NCBI RefSeq assembly: GCF_015291645.1
Contig: NZ_CP030055.1
Location: forward strand, 5,208,001-5,272,000
DNA length: 64,000 bases
Source: Bradyrhizobium sp. CCBAU 53340
Lineage (GTDB): Bacteria > Pseudomonadota > Alphaproteobacteria > Rhizobiales > Xanthobacteraceae
Reading direction: 5' to 3'
The position numbers were made by a program, and so were the translations under genes. The notes beneath the pieces are model-generated. The model was not told the origin of the DNA. It was given only the letters and a program-made list of their open reading frames with translations, and made no database searches. Shown piece after piece: positions 36,373 through 45,331 of this stretch (position 1 is the first letter of the stretch; each line of letters begins with the position of its first letter).

Positions 36373-37182
36373 TCACCCGATCACGGCGCGCGCGACGTCC
36401 AGCAAGGCCGCCTTGACGTCGGCGTCATCGGTCAAAGGCTCGATCATGCCGGCAAGGACCGCGTCGGCGACCGGCGTGCCCGCGGCAATCAAGGTCGCGC
36501 AATAGACGACGAGCCGGGTCGAGACGCCCTCTTCCAGATCGTGCCCCTTGAGCGCACGCAGCCGCCCGGCCAGCATGACCAATGGCCGCACGCGATCCAG
36601 CGGCAACCCGCTCTCGGCGGACACCACCGCAATCTCCTGCTCGGCCGGCAGGAAGCCGAACTCGATGGCGACGAAGCGCTGCCGCGTCGACGGCTTCAGC
36701 GCCTTGAGCAAGGTCTGATAGCCGGGATTGTAGGAGACCACGAGCATGAAGCTCTTAGGCGCCGCAAGCTCCTCGCCGGTGCGCTCCAGCGGCAGGATGC
36801 GGCGATCGTCGGTCAGCGGATGCAGTACCACGGTGACATCCTTGCGCGCCTCCACGACCTCGTCGAGATAGCAGATGCCGCCCTCGCGCACCGTGCGCGT
36901 CAGCGGACCGTCGGTCCACACGGTGTCGCCGCCCTTCAGCAGATAGCGCCCGGTGAGATCGGCTGCGGTGAGATCGTCATGACAGGCGACCGTGTGCAGC
37001 GGCAAGCCGAGCCGCGCGGCCATGTGCGCGACGAAACGCGTCTTGCCGCAACCGGTCGGCCCCTTCAGCAGCACCGGAAGCTGATTTCGCCAGGCATGCT
37101 CGAACAAAGCGCATTCGTTGCCGCTGGCGACATAGGCCGGGAGCACGGGCAGCGAGGTTACGGTGTGAAGGGCAGGTTTCAT
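36373..37182 (-). CDS. norQ: AAA+ ATPase NorQ (CbbQ/NirQ/NorQ family)
   Basis: 269 residues. Walker A GPTGCGKTRF is near residue 40, Walker B reads GGICYLDEV, and the CbbQ/NorQ-type C-terminal helical domain follows. It is a MoxR-like ATPase that partners the VWA protein NorD in assembly of active nitric oxide reductase. Lies between norB and norD. Confidence 0.93.
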   Translation of the reverse strand: MKPALHTVTSLPVLPAYVASGNECALFEHAWRNQLPVLLKGPTGCGKTRFVAHMAARLGLPLHTVACHDDLTAADLTGRYLLKGGDTVWTDGPLTRTVREGGICYLDEVVEARKDVTVVLHPLTDDRRILPLERTGEELAAPKSFMLVVSYNPGYQTLLKALKPSTRQRFVAIEFGFLPAEQEIAVVSAESGLPLDRVRPLVMLAGRLRALKGHDLEEGVSTRLVVYCATLIAAGTPVADAVLAGMIEPLTDDADVKAALLDVARAVIG

Positions 37183-37245
37183 GACGTCTCTCCGGACATT
37201 CCAGGAAGCAGGCGGCCGCGGCGAACCGCGGCCGCCAATTCTCGT

Positions 37246-38592
37246 TTACTCGGCCGGCTGCAGCGCAGCCGGAATGACCGCCTGCTTCTCGCGGCCGGGC
37301 ACCAGCACCGCCCAGACGAACATCAGCGCGGAGATGGCGACGAACACACCGGAGCCGAGCCGGACCCAATAGAACATCGCGAGCTGGTCCTGCACGTCCA
37401 TGTAGCTCTGGCCGAGCACGCGCTGCAGATGGACCTGGACCACGCCGGCGAAGGTCAGCGCGAAGGTCATCACCATCATGGCCGTGCACATGATCCAGAA
37501 GCTCGTCATCGACAGCCACTGGTTATAGGGTGCACGTCCCTTGATCTGCGGGATCGCGTAGGCCATCACCGACAGGTTCAGCATCACATAGGCGCCGAAG
37601 AAGGCGAGATGGCCGTGCGCGGCGGTCACCTGGGTGCCGTGGGTGTAGTAGTTCACCGACGACAGCGTGTGCAGGAAGCCCCAGACGCCGGCGCCCAGGA
37701 ACGCCATCACCGAGCAGCCGACCGACCACAACAGCGCAGCGCGATTCGGATGCTTGCGGCCGGCCTTCCAGGTCATCTGCACCGTGAAGATCACCATGGT
37801 GAAGAACGGCGCGACCTCGAGCGTGGAGAACAGCGAGCCGATCCACTGCCAGTAGCCGGGGGCGCCGATCCAGTAGAAGTGATGGCCGGTGCCGAGGATG
37901 CCGGAGAACAGCGCAAGGCCGATGATGACATAGAGCCACTTCTCCACCACCTCGCGGTCGATGCCGTTCAGCTTGATCATGAGATAGGCGAGCACGGAGG
38001 CCATGATCAGCTCCCAGACGCCCTCGACCCAGAGATGGACGACGTACCACCAGTACATCTTGTCGACCGCGAGATTCGCCGGGTTGTAGAAGGCGAACAG
38101 GAAGAAGATCGCGACGCCCCACAGGCCGAACAGCAGGATGTTGGTCACCGTGGTCTTGCGGCCCTTGAGCGCCGTCATGGTCACGTTGAACAGGAACATC
38201 AGGCAGACGACGACGATGCCGACCTTGATGATGAAGGGCTGTTCGAGGAATTCGCGGCCCTCGTGATAGTGGAAGAGATAGCCGACCACGGCCACGCCCG
38301 CGGCGCCGAAGAACATCCAGAACTGGATCTTCGCCAGCAGCGGGCTGTACAGCTCGGTCTCGGTCTCCTCAGGCAGCAGATAGTAAGTCGCGCCCATGAA
38401 GCCGATCAACGACCACACGATCAGCGCGTTGGTGTGGATCATCCTGACGATGTTGAACGGCAGCAGCACCGACAACGTGTTGGGCAGGACGTAAATGGTC
38501 CCGGCGAGCAGGCCGAACAGGACCTGGGCCATGAACAGGGTCAGCGCGCCGTAGAAATACAGCATCGCGACTTTCTGGGTCTGATATTTCAT
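37246..38592 (-). CDS. norB: Nitric oxide reductase subunit B (cytochrome c-dependent)
   Basis: 448 residues, about 12 membrane helices. It holds the catalytic haem b3/FeB site that reduces 2 NO to N2O. Conserved residues are all visible: haem ligands H53 (RMIHTNA), H326 and H328 (AAHGHLAFFG), FeB ligands H186, H237 and H238, and the cNOR glutamates E190 and E194 (HLWVEGVWE). No quinol-oxidising N-terminal extension, so it is the NorC-dependent type. Confidence 0.96.
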   Translation of the reverse strand: MKYQTQKVAMLYFYGALTLFMAQVLFGLLAGTIYVLPNTLSVLLPFNIVRMIHTNALIVWSLIGFMGATYYLLPEETETELYSPLLAKIQFWMFFGAAGVAVVGYLFHYHEGREFLEQPFIIKVGIVVVCLMFLFNVTMTALKGRKTTVTNILLFGLWGVAIFFLFAFYNPANLAVDKMYWWYVVHLWVEGVWELIMASVLAYLMIKLNGIDREVVEKWLYVIIGLALFSGILGTGHHFYWIGAPGYWQWIGSLFSTLEVAPFFTMVIFTVQMTWKAGRKHPNRAALLWSVGCSVMAFLGAGVWGFLHTLSSVNYYTHGTQVTAAHGHLAFFGAYVMLNLSVMAYAIPQIKGRAPYNQWLSMTSFWIMCTAMMVMTFALTFAGVVQVHLQRVLGQSYMDVQDQLAMFYWVRLGSGVFVAISALMFVWAVLVPGREKQAVIPAALQPAE

Positions 38593-38631
38593 CTCGGGTT
38601 CTCTCTGTCTTGAAAGAAGAAAGCAGCGCGC

Positions 38632-39090
38632 TCAGCCGGCCTGGTTCGGCGGCCAGCTCTGACGCTTGATCGTCGAGGTCCATTGCAGGAAGTCGGCGAG
38701 ATCGTTGAGCTCCTGGTCGGTGAGATTGAACTGCGGCATCTGCCGCCGGCCCGGCGCGCCCGAGGGCTGCGACTGCATCCACGCCTTCAGCGTCTCGCGG
38801 GCAGCGGCCGGATCCTCCTTGCCGCCCCAACGATCCCAGACGTTGCCGACTTCAGGGGCGAAATAGGCGCCCTCGCCCAGCAGCGTGTGACAGTTGATGC
38901 AGGAATTGCGCTCCCAGACGTGCTTGCCGCGCGCGACCGACGCTGTCAGCGTCGAAGCATCCGTGGAGGTCGTCGCCATGTAGTAATGGCTGTGCGCCGT
39001 CAGTGCGATGAAGATGGCGAAGAAGAAGGCCGAGCCGCCGTAGAAGACGTTTCGAGCGGCCGACTTGGTCAGGCGTTCAGCCATTGCCAA
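38632..39090 (-). CDS. norC: Nitric oxide reductase subunit C (membrane-anchored cytochrome c)
   Basis: 152 residues. One N-terminal membrane anchor (about 14-32) is followed by the haem site CINCH at 64-68 and the conserved LLGEGAYFAPEV. The Met ligand is in RRQMPQFNLTDQE. It passes electrons from soluble cytochromes to NorB. Start ATG 39090 or 39084. A near-match NnrR box is 69-82 bases upstream. Confidence 0.95.
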   Translation of the reverse strand: MAMAERLTKSAARNVFYGGSAFFFAIFIALTAHSHYYMATTSTDASTLTASVARGKHVWERNSCINCHTLLGEGAYFAPEVGNVWDRWGGKEDPAAARETLKAWMQSQPSGAPGRRQMPQFNLTDQELNDLADFLQWTSTIKRQSWPPNQAG

Positions 39091-39158
39091 TCCTTTCCAT
39101 TTTGAGTCCTAAGGAAATCCGATGGTGCGATTTATTGCCGATCGTCGCGGATCGCTCT

Positions 39159-39172
39159 TTGTCGAAGCGCAA
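39159..39172. promoter_or_regulatory. NnrR-like box before norC
   Basis: TTGTC-GAAG-CGCAA matches the TTGCG-N4-CGCAA NnrR/FNR-type dyad at 9 of 10 half-site positions. It lies between norF and norC, so norC may have its own promoter. Confidence 0.5.
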
Positions 39173-39199
39173 GCAGCGCGTCGATGCGCGGCGCCGCCG

Positions 39200-39460
39200 T
39201 CAAACTAGGGCGACGATCGCGGATGCGAGCCAGGCGAACAGCACCACGACGACGACCCAGGCGCTGACGAGACCGCGCCAGAGCGCCGGTGCAGCGCGGA
39301 GATCGAGGAAGTCGAGCACGATACAGCGGCCCTTGAGCGCAGCGAAGGTGAGCAGAAGGGCATTGCCGAGCAGCGGACGCGCGACGAGAGGTGGGACCAG
39401 AAGGGTCGCGAGCGCGAGGCCGATCAGCAGGATCCAGGCGATGTCGATGCGATCCAGCAT
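39200..39460 (-). CDS. norF: NorF-like small membrane protein (cytochrome oxidase subunit IV family)
   Basis: 86 residues with three hydrophobic segments (about 7-27, 30-50 and 62-82), the usual form of NorF. Accessory to nitric oxide reductase: known nor clusters pair it with norE, and loss lowers NO reductase activity. Start ATG 39460 overlaps the norE stop (ATGA). Confidence 0.78.
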   Translation of the reverse strand: MLDRIDIAWILLIGLALATLLVPPLVARPLLGNALLLTFAALKGRCIVLDFLDLRAAPALWRGLVSAWVVVVVLFAWLASAIVALV

Positions 39461-40038
39461 CACTTCTGCACCAGATAGATGATCGGGAACATGACGATCC
39501 ACAACAGGTCGACCATGTGCCAGAAGGCGGCTCCCGTCTCGACGCCGGTCACGCTGGCGCTGCGGGAAACCACGGCCAGAATCACGATGCCGAGGCCGAC
39601 ATGCAGGAGATGGAATCCGGTCAGGAGAAAATACAACGTGAAGAACGGGCTGGTCTCCAGGCCCTTTCCCAGCGCGATCTCGCCGGCATATTCGAACAGC
39701 TTGATCGCGATGAAGAGAGCGCCGAGCGCCATGGCCCCGAACAGCCAGCCGCGTGCGCCTCTTCTGTTGCTGGCCTTTGCGGCGGCCGTGGCGCGCGCCG
39801 CGGTCCAGCCGCTGGTTACCAGAACCAGGGTGTTGAGCCCGGCGAGATGGGAATCAAGGGTGGCCTGCCCCGCCGCAAACACCGCGGGATGGATCGCCCG
39901 GGCGACCATGAAGGCGCCGAGAAACAGGCCGAAAGCGGCGAGCTCGCTGAAGATCAGCACCCAGATCATGGGATCCCCGGGAAGATCTCCCAGGATGCCC
40001 CAGCCGGTCTCTCCCTGCTCGCAATCCGTCGCCGACAT
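39460..40038 (-). CDS. norE: NorE, cytochrome c oxidase subunit III-like protein
   Basis: 192 residues, five hydrophobic segments; conserved pieces WVLIFSELAAFGLFLGAFMV and GFHLLHVGLGIVILAVV, plus FWHMVDLLWIVMFPIIYLVQ at the end, are typical of subunit III relatives that lack catalytic metals. First gene of the norEF-norCBQD run, with a perfect NnrR box about 93-106 bases upstream. Confidence 0.86.
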   Translation of the reverse strand: MSATDCEQGETGWGILGDLPGDPMIWVLIFSELAAFGLFLGAFMVARAIHPAVFAAGQATLDSHLAGLNTLVLVTSGWTAARATAAAKASNRRGARGWLFGAMALGALFIAIKLFEYAGEIALGKGLETSPFFTLYFLLTGFHLLHVGLGIVILAVVSRSASVTGVETGAAFWHMVDLLWIVMFPIIYLVQK

Positions 40039-40130
40039 CTGATTTCCGCATCAAGACGCCGAATCGATATTTCACCGGCGCGGTTCCGACTTTGTCGCCG
40101 CACAAATAGTGCGAGCAGCCGGAGCGGCGT

Positions 40131-40144
40131 TTGCGCTAACGCAA
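40131..40144. promoter_or_regulatory. NnrR box before norE (divergent with a small ORF)
   Basis: TTGCG-CTAA-CGCAA is a perfect inverted repeat matching the NnrR-type (Crp/FNR family) NO-responsive site. It serves norE on the minus strand and could also serve the small gene at 40212 on the plus strand. Confidence 0.75.
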
Positions 40145-40211
40145 CGTTTTGCGGGTCCCTCCGCCATATCGTGAGCCGATATGATGGTTCCAGGCAACGG
40201 CTGACGATGAC

Positions 40212-40367
40212 ATGAGTGAAGCACAACTCGGGCTGATGACCGCGACGCCGATCATCATCGTCTTCGCCATCGCGCTACGGCGGATGGGGGTGCTGTCGAC
40301 GGTCGCGACGGTCTCGGCGGTGAGCCTCTCCGTCGCCATCGCAGTGGTGCTGTTCACGACGCAGTAA
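40212..40367 (+). CDS. Possible 51-residue membrane peptide divergent from norE
   Basis: Open frame MSEAQLGLMTATPIIIVFAI, a short basic turn (LRRMG), then a second hydrophobic run ending VAIAVVLFTTQ: two membrane helices. It starts 67 bases after the NnrR box on the opposite side from norE. Codon use looks coding (G/C at third positions), but no clear ribosome site is seen. I know no family. Convergent with the gguB gene. Confidence 0.45.
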   Translation: MSEAQLGLMTATPIIIVFAIALRRMGVLSTVATVSAVSLSVAIAVVLFTTQ

Positions 40368-40372
40368 GATGC

Positions 40373-40407
40373 GTGGGCACGGCGCATTGCGCCTTTGCCC
40401 ACCCTCC
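40373..40407. repeat. Palindromic repeat, family A (half copy)
   Basis: GTGGGCACGGCGCATTGCGC followed by CTTTGCCCACCCT matches the right arm of the family A repeats at 4403-4491 and 63096-63185. It lies between the convergent small ORF and gguB. Confidence 0.75.
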
Positions 40408-40423
40408 GGCACGGCCGATGCGG

Positions 40424-41614
40424 CTACCTGCGCTGGTTATACACGTCGATGCACACGGCCCCCAGCAGCACCAGGCCCTTGATGACCTGCTGGTAGTCGA
40501 TGCCGATGCCGAGAATGGACATGCCGTTGTTCATCACGCCCATGATCATGGCGCCGACCACGGCGCCGCCGACGCGCCCGACACCACCATAGGCCGAGGC
40601 GCCGCCGATGAAGCAGGCGGCGATGACGTCGAGCTCGAAGCCGAGACCCGCCTTGGGCGTCGCGGTGTTGAGGCGCGCGGCGAAGACAAGGCCAGCCAGC
40701 GCGGCGAGCACGCCCATGTTAACGAAGGTGAAGAAGGTCAGCCGCTCGGTCTTGATACCCGACAGGCCGGCCGCCTTGGCGTTGCCGCCGACGGCATAGA
40801 TCTGCCGGCCGATCACGGTGCGGCGGGTGACGAAGCCATAGAGCGCGATCAAGGCGCTCATGATCACCAGCACGTTGGGCAGGCCGCGATAGGTCGCGAT
40901 CAGGTAGGTGAAGTAGAGCACGGCGCAGGCCAGCACGACGCTCTTGCCGAGGAAGAACGCGTAAGGCTCGACCTCGATGCCGTGCGACACCTCGCGCGCA
41001 CGGCCCTTGGCGCTGGCATAGACCAGCGCCAGCGCCAGCACCGCACCGATCAGCATGGAGGTCGGATGCAGCGTGCCGGATTCGGGCAACAGCTCCGGAA
41101 TGAAGCCCGACGACAGCTTCTGGAACGTCGACGGGAACGGACCGAGTGACTGGCCCTGCAGCACGGCAAGTGCCAGGCCCTTGAACACCAGCATGCCGGC
41201 CAGTGTCACGATGAAGGACGGGATCTTGAAATAGGCGACCCAATAGCCCTGCGCGGCGCCGATCGCCGCGCCGACCACGAGGCAGGCGATGAAGGCGAGC
41301 GTGTAGTCGACCTTGTAGGTCACCATCAGGAGCGCCGCGACGGCGCCGACAAAGCCCGCGACCGATCCGACGGAGAGGTCGATATGGCCGGTGACGATCA
41401 CCAGCAGCATGCCCAGCGCCATGATGACGATGTAGCTGTTCTGCAGCACCAGATTGGTCAGGTTGAGCGGCTGCAGCAACGTGCCGCCGGTCATGACCTG
41501 GAAGAACAGCATGATCGCAATCAGCGACATCAGCATGCCGTAGTTGCGCAAATTGTTCTTGATGAAGCTGCCGTGCCGGCGCTCCTCGGGCAGCGACACC
41601 GTCTTGTCGGTCAT
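40424..41614 (-). CDS. gguB: Sugar ABC transporter permease GguB/XylH type
   Basis: 396 residues, about ten hydrophobic segments. Conserved ribose/xylose-type permease features: LPEERRHGSFIKNNLRNYGM at the N-terminus, VTGHIDLSVGSVAGFVGAVA, GGNAKAAGLSGI and AACFIGGASAYGGVGRVGGA. Overlaps the gguA stop (ATGA). Last gene of the aldose operon. With chvE and gguA it forms a multiple-monosaccharide importer. Confidence 0.9.
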   Translation of the reverse strand: MTDKTVSLPEERRHGSFIKNNLRNYGMLMSLIAIMLFFQVMTGGTLLQPLNLTNLVLQNSYIVIMALGMLLVIVTGHIDLSVGSVAGFVGAVAALLMVTYKVDYTLAFIACLVVGAAIGAAQGYWVAYFKIPSFIVTLAGMLVFKGLALAVLQGQSLGPFPSTFQKLSSGFIPELLPESGTLHPTSMLIGAVLALALVYASAKGRAREVSHGIEVEPYAFFLGKSVVLACAVLYFTYLIATYRGLPNVLVIMSALIALYGFVTRRTVIGRQIYAVGGNAKAAGLSGIKTERLTFFTFVNMGVLAALAGLVFAARLNTATPKAGLGFELDVIAACFIGGASAYGGVGRVGGAVVGAMIMGVMNNGMSILGIGIDYQQVIKGLVLLGAVCIDVYNQRR

Positions 41615-43188
41615 GGCTGCGATCCTCCCATTTCCGCGGCCTTGACCGCGCCGTTTCCATTGCTTCGTTCGTTGCGCATGATGGCGCGCATGATCTTTTC
41701 CTGTGTCGCCTCTGCGCCCGGGAACTCGCCCACGAAGGCGCCGTCATTCATGACGCAGATGCGGTCGCAGATGCCGAGCAGCTCGGGCATCTCCGAGGAG
41801 ATCACCACGACGCCGCGGCCAGCTTCCGCCAGCTCGTTAATGATACAGTAAATCTCGTATTTGGCACCGACATCGATGCCTCTGGTCGGCTCGTCCAGGA
41901 TCAGGACCTTGGGGTCGGTCATCAGCCATTTCGAGAGCACCACCTTCTGCTGGTTCCCGCCGGAGAGCTGGCCGGTCTCCTGGTAGACGTCGGAGCAGCG
42001 GATGCGCATGCGGTTTCGGTAGTCGCTGGCAATCTTCAGCTCGGCAATGTCGTCGATCACCCTGCCCGGCGCCACCTGGTCGAGGCTTGCCAGCGTGATG
42101 TTCTTGCGGACGTCGTCGGCCAGGATCAGGCCGAGCTGCTTGCGGTCCTCGGTGACATAGGCAAGGCCGGCGTCGATCGCCGCGGCCACGCTCGGCAGCA
42201 CGATCTGGTGGCCCTCGAGGGCAATGCGGCCGCTGATATTGGTGCCCCAGGAGCGGCCGAACAGGCTCATGGCGAACTCGGTGCGCCCGGCTCCCATCAG
42301 GCCGGCAATGCCGACGACCTCGCCGCGCCTGACGCTGAAATTGACGTTCTTGATCACCTGCCGTTCGGGATGGATCGGGTGATAGACCGACCAGTTCTCC
42401 ACGGTCATGACAGGCTCGCCGATCTTCGCGCTCCGTTCCGGGAAACGGTGAGCCATATCGCGATTGACCATGCTGCGGATGATGCGATCTTCCTGGATCG
42501 GCTCGGCGCGGCAATCGATGCCGTCGACGGTGCGGCCGTCGCGCAGCACGGTGATGTGGTCGGCGACCTTGGCAACCTCGTTGAGCTTGTGCGAGATCAG
42601 GATCGAGCCGATGCCCTGCTCGCGGAAGGCCATCAGGCGCTCCAGCAAGGCGGCGCTGTCGGCCTCGTTCAGGCTCGCGGTCGGCTCGTCCAGGATCAGC
42701 ATCCGCACCCGCTTGGACAGCGCCTTGGCGATCTCGACCAGCTGCTGCTTGCCGACGCCGAGATCGGTGATCAGGGTATCAGGCGATTCCTTCAGGCCGA
42801 CCTGCGCCAGCAGCTCACGGGTGCGCCGGTAAACCTCGTCGCGATCGATCACGCCGAATTTTGACGGCGGATGCGACAGGAAAATGTTCTCGGCGATCGA
42901 CATCAGCGGGATCAGCGCCAGCTCCTGATGGATGATGATGATGCCCAGCGCCTCGGAATCGTTGATGTCGCGGAAGCGGCGCTCCTCGCCTTCGAAGACG
43001 ATGGTACCTTCATAGCTGCCCGCGGGGTAGACGCCGCTCAGCACCTTCATCAGGGTCGACTTGCCGGCGCCGTTCTCGCCGACGAGGGCGTGAATCTGGC
43101 CGGCCTCGACCGAGAAATTGACGTCGCGCAGCGCCTGCACACCGGCAAAGCTCTTGCTGACGTTGCGCATCTCCAGCATGGCGGTCAT
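41611..43188 (-). CDS. gguA: Sugar ABC transporter ATP-binding protein GguA/XylG type
   Basis: 525 residues, two fused ABC domains. The first has Walker A GENGAGKST and Walker B MLILDEPTASL; the second has the degenerate GLMGAGRTE loop, signature LSGGNQQK and Walker B VLILDEPTRGID. This is the usual form for sugar family ATPases. The gap to chvE (43189-43301) holds a palindromic repeat. Confidence 0.92.
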   Translation of the reverse strand: MTAMLEMRNVSKSFAGVQALRDVNFSVEAGQIHALVGENGAGKSTLMKVLSGVYPAGSYEGTIVFEGEERRFRDINDSEALGIIIIHQELALIPLMSIAENIFLSHPPSKFGVIDRDEVYRRTRELLAQVGLKESPDTLITDLGVGKQQLVEIAKALSKRVRMLILDEPTASLNEADSAALLERLMAFREQGIGSILISHKLNEVAKVADHITVLRDGRTVDGIDCRAEPIQEDRIIRSMVNRDMAHRFPERSAKIGEPVMTVENWSVYHPIHPERQVIKNVNFSVRRGEVVGIAGLMGAGRTEFAMSLFGRSWGTNISGRIALEGHQIVLPSVAAAIDAGLAYVTEDRKQLGLILADDVRKNITLASLDQVAPGRVIDDIAELKIASDYRNRMRIRCSDVYQETGQLSGGNQQKVVLSKWLMTDPKVLILDEPTRGIDVGAKYEIYCIINELAEAGRGVVVISSEMPELLGICDRICVMNDGAFVGEFPGAEATQEKIMRAIMRNERSNGNGAVKAAEMGGSQP

Positions 43189-43210
43189 TGACTTGATGTC
43201 CCTAAATCAC

Positions 43211-43289
43211 GTCGTTCCGGGGCGCCCGTAGGGCGAACCCGGAACCTCGAGATTCCGGGGTCGATGCTTCGCATCGCCCCGGAATGACG
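43211..43289. repeat. Palindromic repeat, family D, between chvE and gguA
   Basis: GTCGTTCCGGGGC at the left end pairs with GCCCCGGAATGAC at the right end (12 of 13). Inner hairpins include GATGCTTCGCATC. It sits right after the binding-protein stop codon. Confidence 0.75.
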
Positions 43290-43301
43290 GAGCACTCAAT
43301 C

Positions 43302-44375
43302 TTACTGGAATTGCGCCTTCTTGTAGTAGCCGCTGTCAACCAGGACCTTCTCCCAATTGTCCTTGTACACCACGACCGGCTTGAGGAGATAGGACGGCAC
43401 GGTCTTGGCGCCGTTCTCGTAGGTCTTGGTGTCGTTGACCGTCACCTGCTTGCCGGCAAGCGAGGCGTCGACCATGTCGGCGGTCACCTTGGCGAGATCG
43501 CGGGTGTCCTTGAAGATGGTCGAGTACTGGTCGCCGCGCAGCATCGCCTTGATCGAGGGCACTTCGGCGTCCTGGCCGGAGATGATCGGCATCGGCTGGT
43601 CGGCGCTGCCGTAGCCGACGCCCTTCAGCGAGGAGATGATGCCGATCGAAAGGCCGTCATAGGGCGACAGCACCGCGTTGACCTTCTTGTTGCCGTAGTA
43701 GGCGCTGAGCAGATTGTCCATGCGGGCCTGGGCGGTGGCACCGTCCCAGCGCAGGGTCGCGACCTTGTCCATGCCCATCTGGCCGGAGACGACGACGAGC
43801 TTGCCGCTGTCGATATACGGCTTCAGCACGCTCATCGCGCCGTTGTAGAAGAAGTAGGCGTTGTTGTCGTCGGGCGAGCCGCCGAACAGCTCGATGTTGA
43901 ACGGACCCTTGCCCTCCTTCAAGCCGAGCCCCTTCTCGATCGACTGCGCCTGGAGCACGCCGACCTGGAAATTGTCGAAGGTCGCGTAATAGTCGACATT
44001 CGGCGTGCCGCGGATCAGGCGGTCATAGGCGATCACGGTGACGCCCTTGGCCTTGGCCTGCTTGAGCACGTCGGACAGCGTGGTGCCGTCGATCGCGGCG
44101 ATCACCAGCACCTTGGCGCCCTTGGTCACCATGTTCTCGACCTGCGAGAGCTGGTTCGGAATGTCGTCCTCGGCATATTGCAGGTCGGTGTTGTAGCCGC
44201 GCTCCTTCAGCACCTTCACCATGTTGTTGCCGTCGTCGATCCAGCGCGCGGAGGATTTGGTCGGCATGGCGATGCCGACCGTTGCCTTGTCCTGCGCGGA
44301 GGCGGTGAGGCCCGTGGCCAGCGTTGCAGCGCCGGCCAGCGCCATCGCCAGAAATGTCGTCTTCAATTTCAACAT
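43302..44375 (-). CDS. chvE: Periplasmic multiple-sugar-binding protein ChvE
   Basis: 357 residues with a Sec signal ([10 protein letters not shown] cleavage region). The mature start [20 protein letters not shown] and [20 protein letters not shown], plus [10 protein letters not shown], match ChvE. In Agrobacterium ChvE binds galactose, arabinose, glucose, xylose and acid sugars and also feeds VirA signalling; here it is in a catabolic operon, so uptake is the likely role. Encoded 74 bases after the lactonase gene. Confidence 0.92.
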   Translation of the reverse strand: MLKLKTTFLAMALAGAATLATGLTASAQDKATVGIAMPTKSSARWIDDGNNMVKVLKERGYNTDLQYAEDDIPNQLSQVENMVTKGAKVLVIAAIDGTTLSDVLKQAKAKGVTVIAYDRLIRGTPNVDYYATFDNFQVGVLQAQSIEKGLGLKEGKGPFNIELFGGSPDDNNAYFFYNGAMSVLKPYIDSGKLVVVSGQMGMDKVATLRWDGATAQARMDNLLSAYYGNKKVNAVLSPYDGLSIGIISSLKGVGYGSADQPMPIISGQDAEVPSIKAMLRGDQYSTIFKDTRDLAKVTADMVDASLAGKQVTVNDTKTYENGAKTVPSYLLKPVVVYKDNWEKVLVDSGYYKKAQFQ

Positions 44376-44449
44376 GCTTCACTCCCTTTGGGTGTCAGAC
44401 TGTTTCTTCGTGTCGTCGAGTACAGAGGTAGAGGTCGGCTTCGGATCTC

Positions 44450-45331
44450 CTATGCGAGCTTGACATCAGGCTCCGCACGCCCGCGTGCGGATGCTTCCAA
44501 CAGAAACGTGCAACCGCCTTGCGGATCGGCGGCGCGCGCTTCGGCGTCCATATCCTGCCAGGCGGAGGTGACGAGCAGGCGCGACAGATCCGGGCCGACA
44601 AAGGCCGGACAACTCGCCTGCTTGGCCGGCACGTGCAACGAGCGCAGCCGCTCGCCTTGCGGCGAATAGACATCGACCCGGCTCGCGCCCCAGCAGGCAT
44701 TCCAGATCCGCCCGTCGGCATCGCACACCGAACCGTCGAGGCCGCCGACGCCGGTGTGGCGCAGTAGAACTTCCGGCTCGCCGCGCGGCAGGCCGGTGCC
44801 CGGATTGAGCGGCACCGCATAGAGCACGGCGCGCGCGGTATCGGCGAAGTAGCCGGTGGCACCGTCAGGCGAGAAGCAGATCGAGTTGGGAATGCTGATG
44901 CCGGGAAACAGCATCGAGATCTTGCCGAGGTGGAGAGCGTAGATTGCACCCGCACCGGCTTCCGCCTTTCGCCCCATGGTGCCGATCCAGAACGTGCCGG
45001 ATTGGTGCACGCGGCAATCATTGGAGCGCGTCGCGGGATTATCCGCTTCGAGCGGGCAGAACAACGTCATCGCGCCGTCGGCGACGTTGCGGATGTAACA
45101 ACCATCTTCCGCGACGACCAGCTGGCGCGCGGTATCGATCCGCCCGAGCGCGCTCGCCATCCGGCCGAGCGCGTGAACGCGGATGCTGCGGCTACCGAGA
45201 TGCGCCTCGAACAGGCGCCCTTCGCGAATATCGAACCACCAGGCGGTGTCTGTCGAGACGTCATAGGTCGGGCCTTCGCCGAGGTGACATTGTTCGGCGC
45301 AGAGTACGGTGGTCGGCACCTCTTCCATCAT
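44450..45331 (-). CDS. SMP-30/gluconolactonase family sugar lactonase
   Basis: 293 residues of the six-bladed SMP-30 fold. Expected metal ligands are visible: Glu in HLGEGPTYD, Asn in SNDCRVH and ISIPNSICFS, and Asp in GLDGSVCD. It opens the aldonolactone made by the upstream dehydrogenase (arabino- or galactono-lactone). Overlaps the mutarotase stop. Start ATG 45331 or 45328. Confidence 0.88.
   Translation of the reverse strand: MMEEVPTTVLCAEQCHLGEGPTYDVSTDTAWWFDIREGRLFEAHLGSRSIRVHALGRMASALGRIDTARQLVVAEDGCYIRNVADGAMTLFCPLEADNPATRSNDCRVHQSGTFWIGTMGRKAEAGAGAIYALHLGKISMLFPGISIPNSICFSPDGATGYFADTARAVLYAVPLNPGTGLPRGEPEVLLRHTGVGGLDGSVCDADGRIWNACWGASRVDVYSPQGERLRSLHVPAKQASCPAFVGPDLSRLLVTSAWQDMDAEARAADPQGGCTFLLEASARGRAEPDVKLA

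Noticed and set aside
36277..38613. 778-residue open frame opposite norQ/norB
   Set aside because: It is antisense to two certain genes and rich in His, Arg, Asp and Glu without any domain, as expected from high GC.
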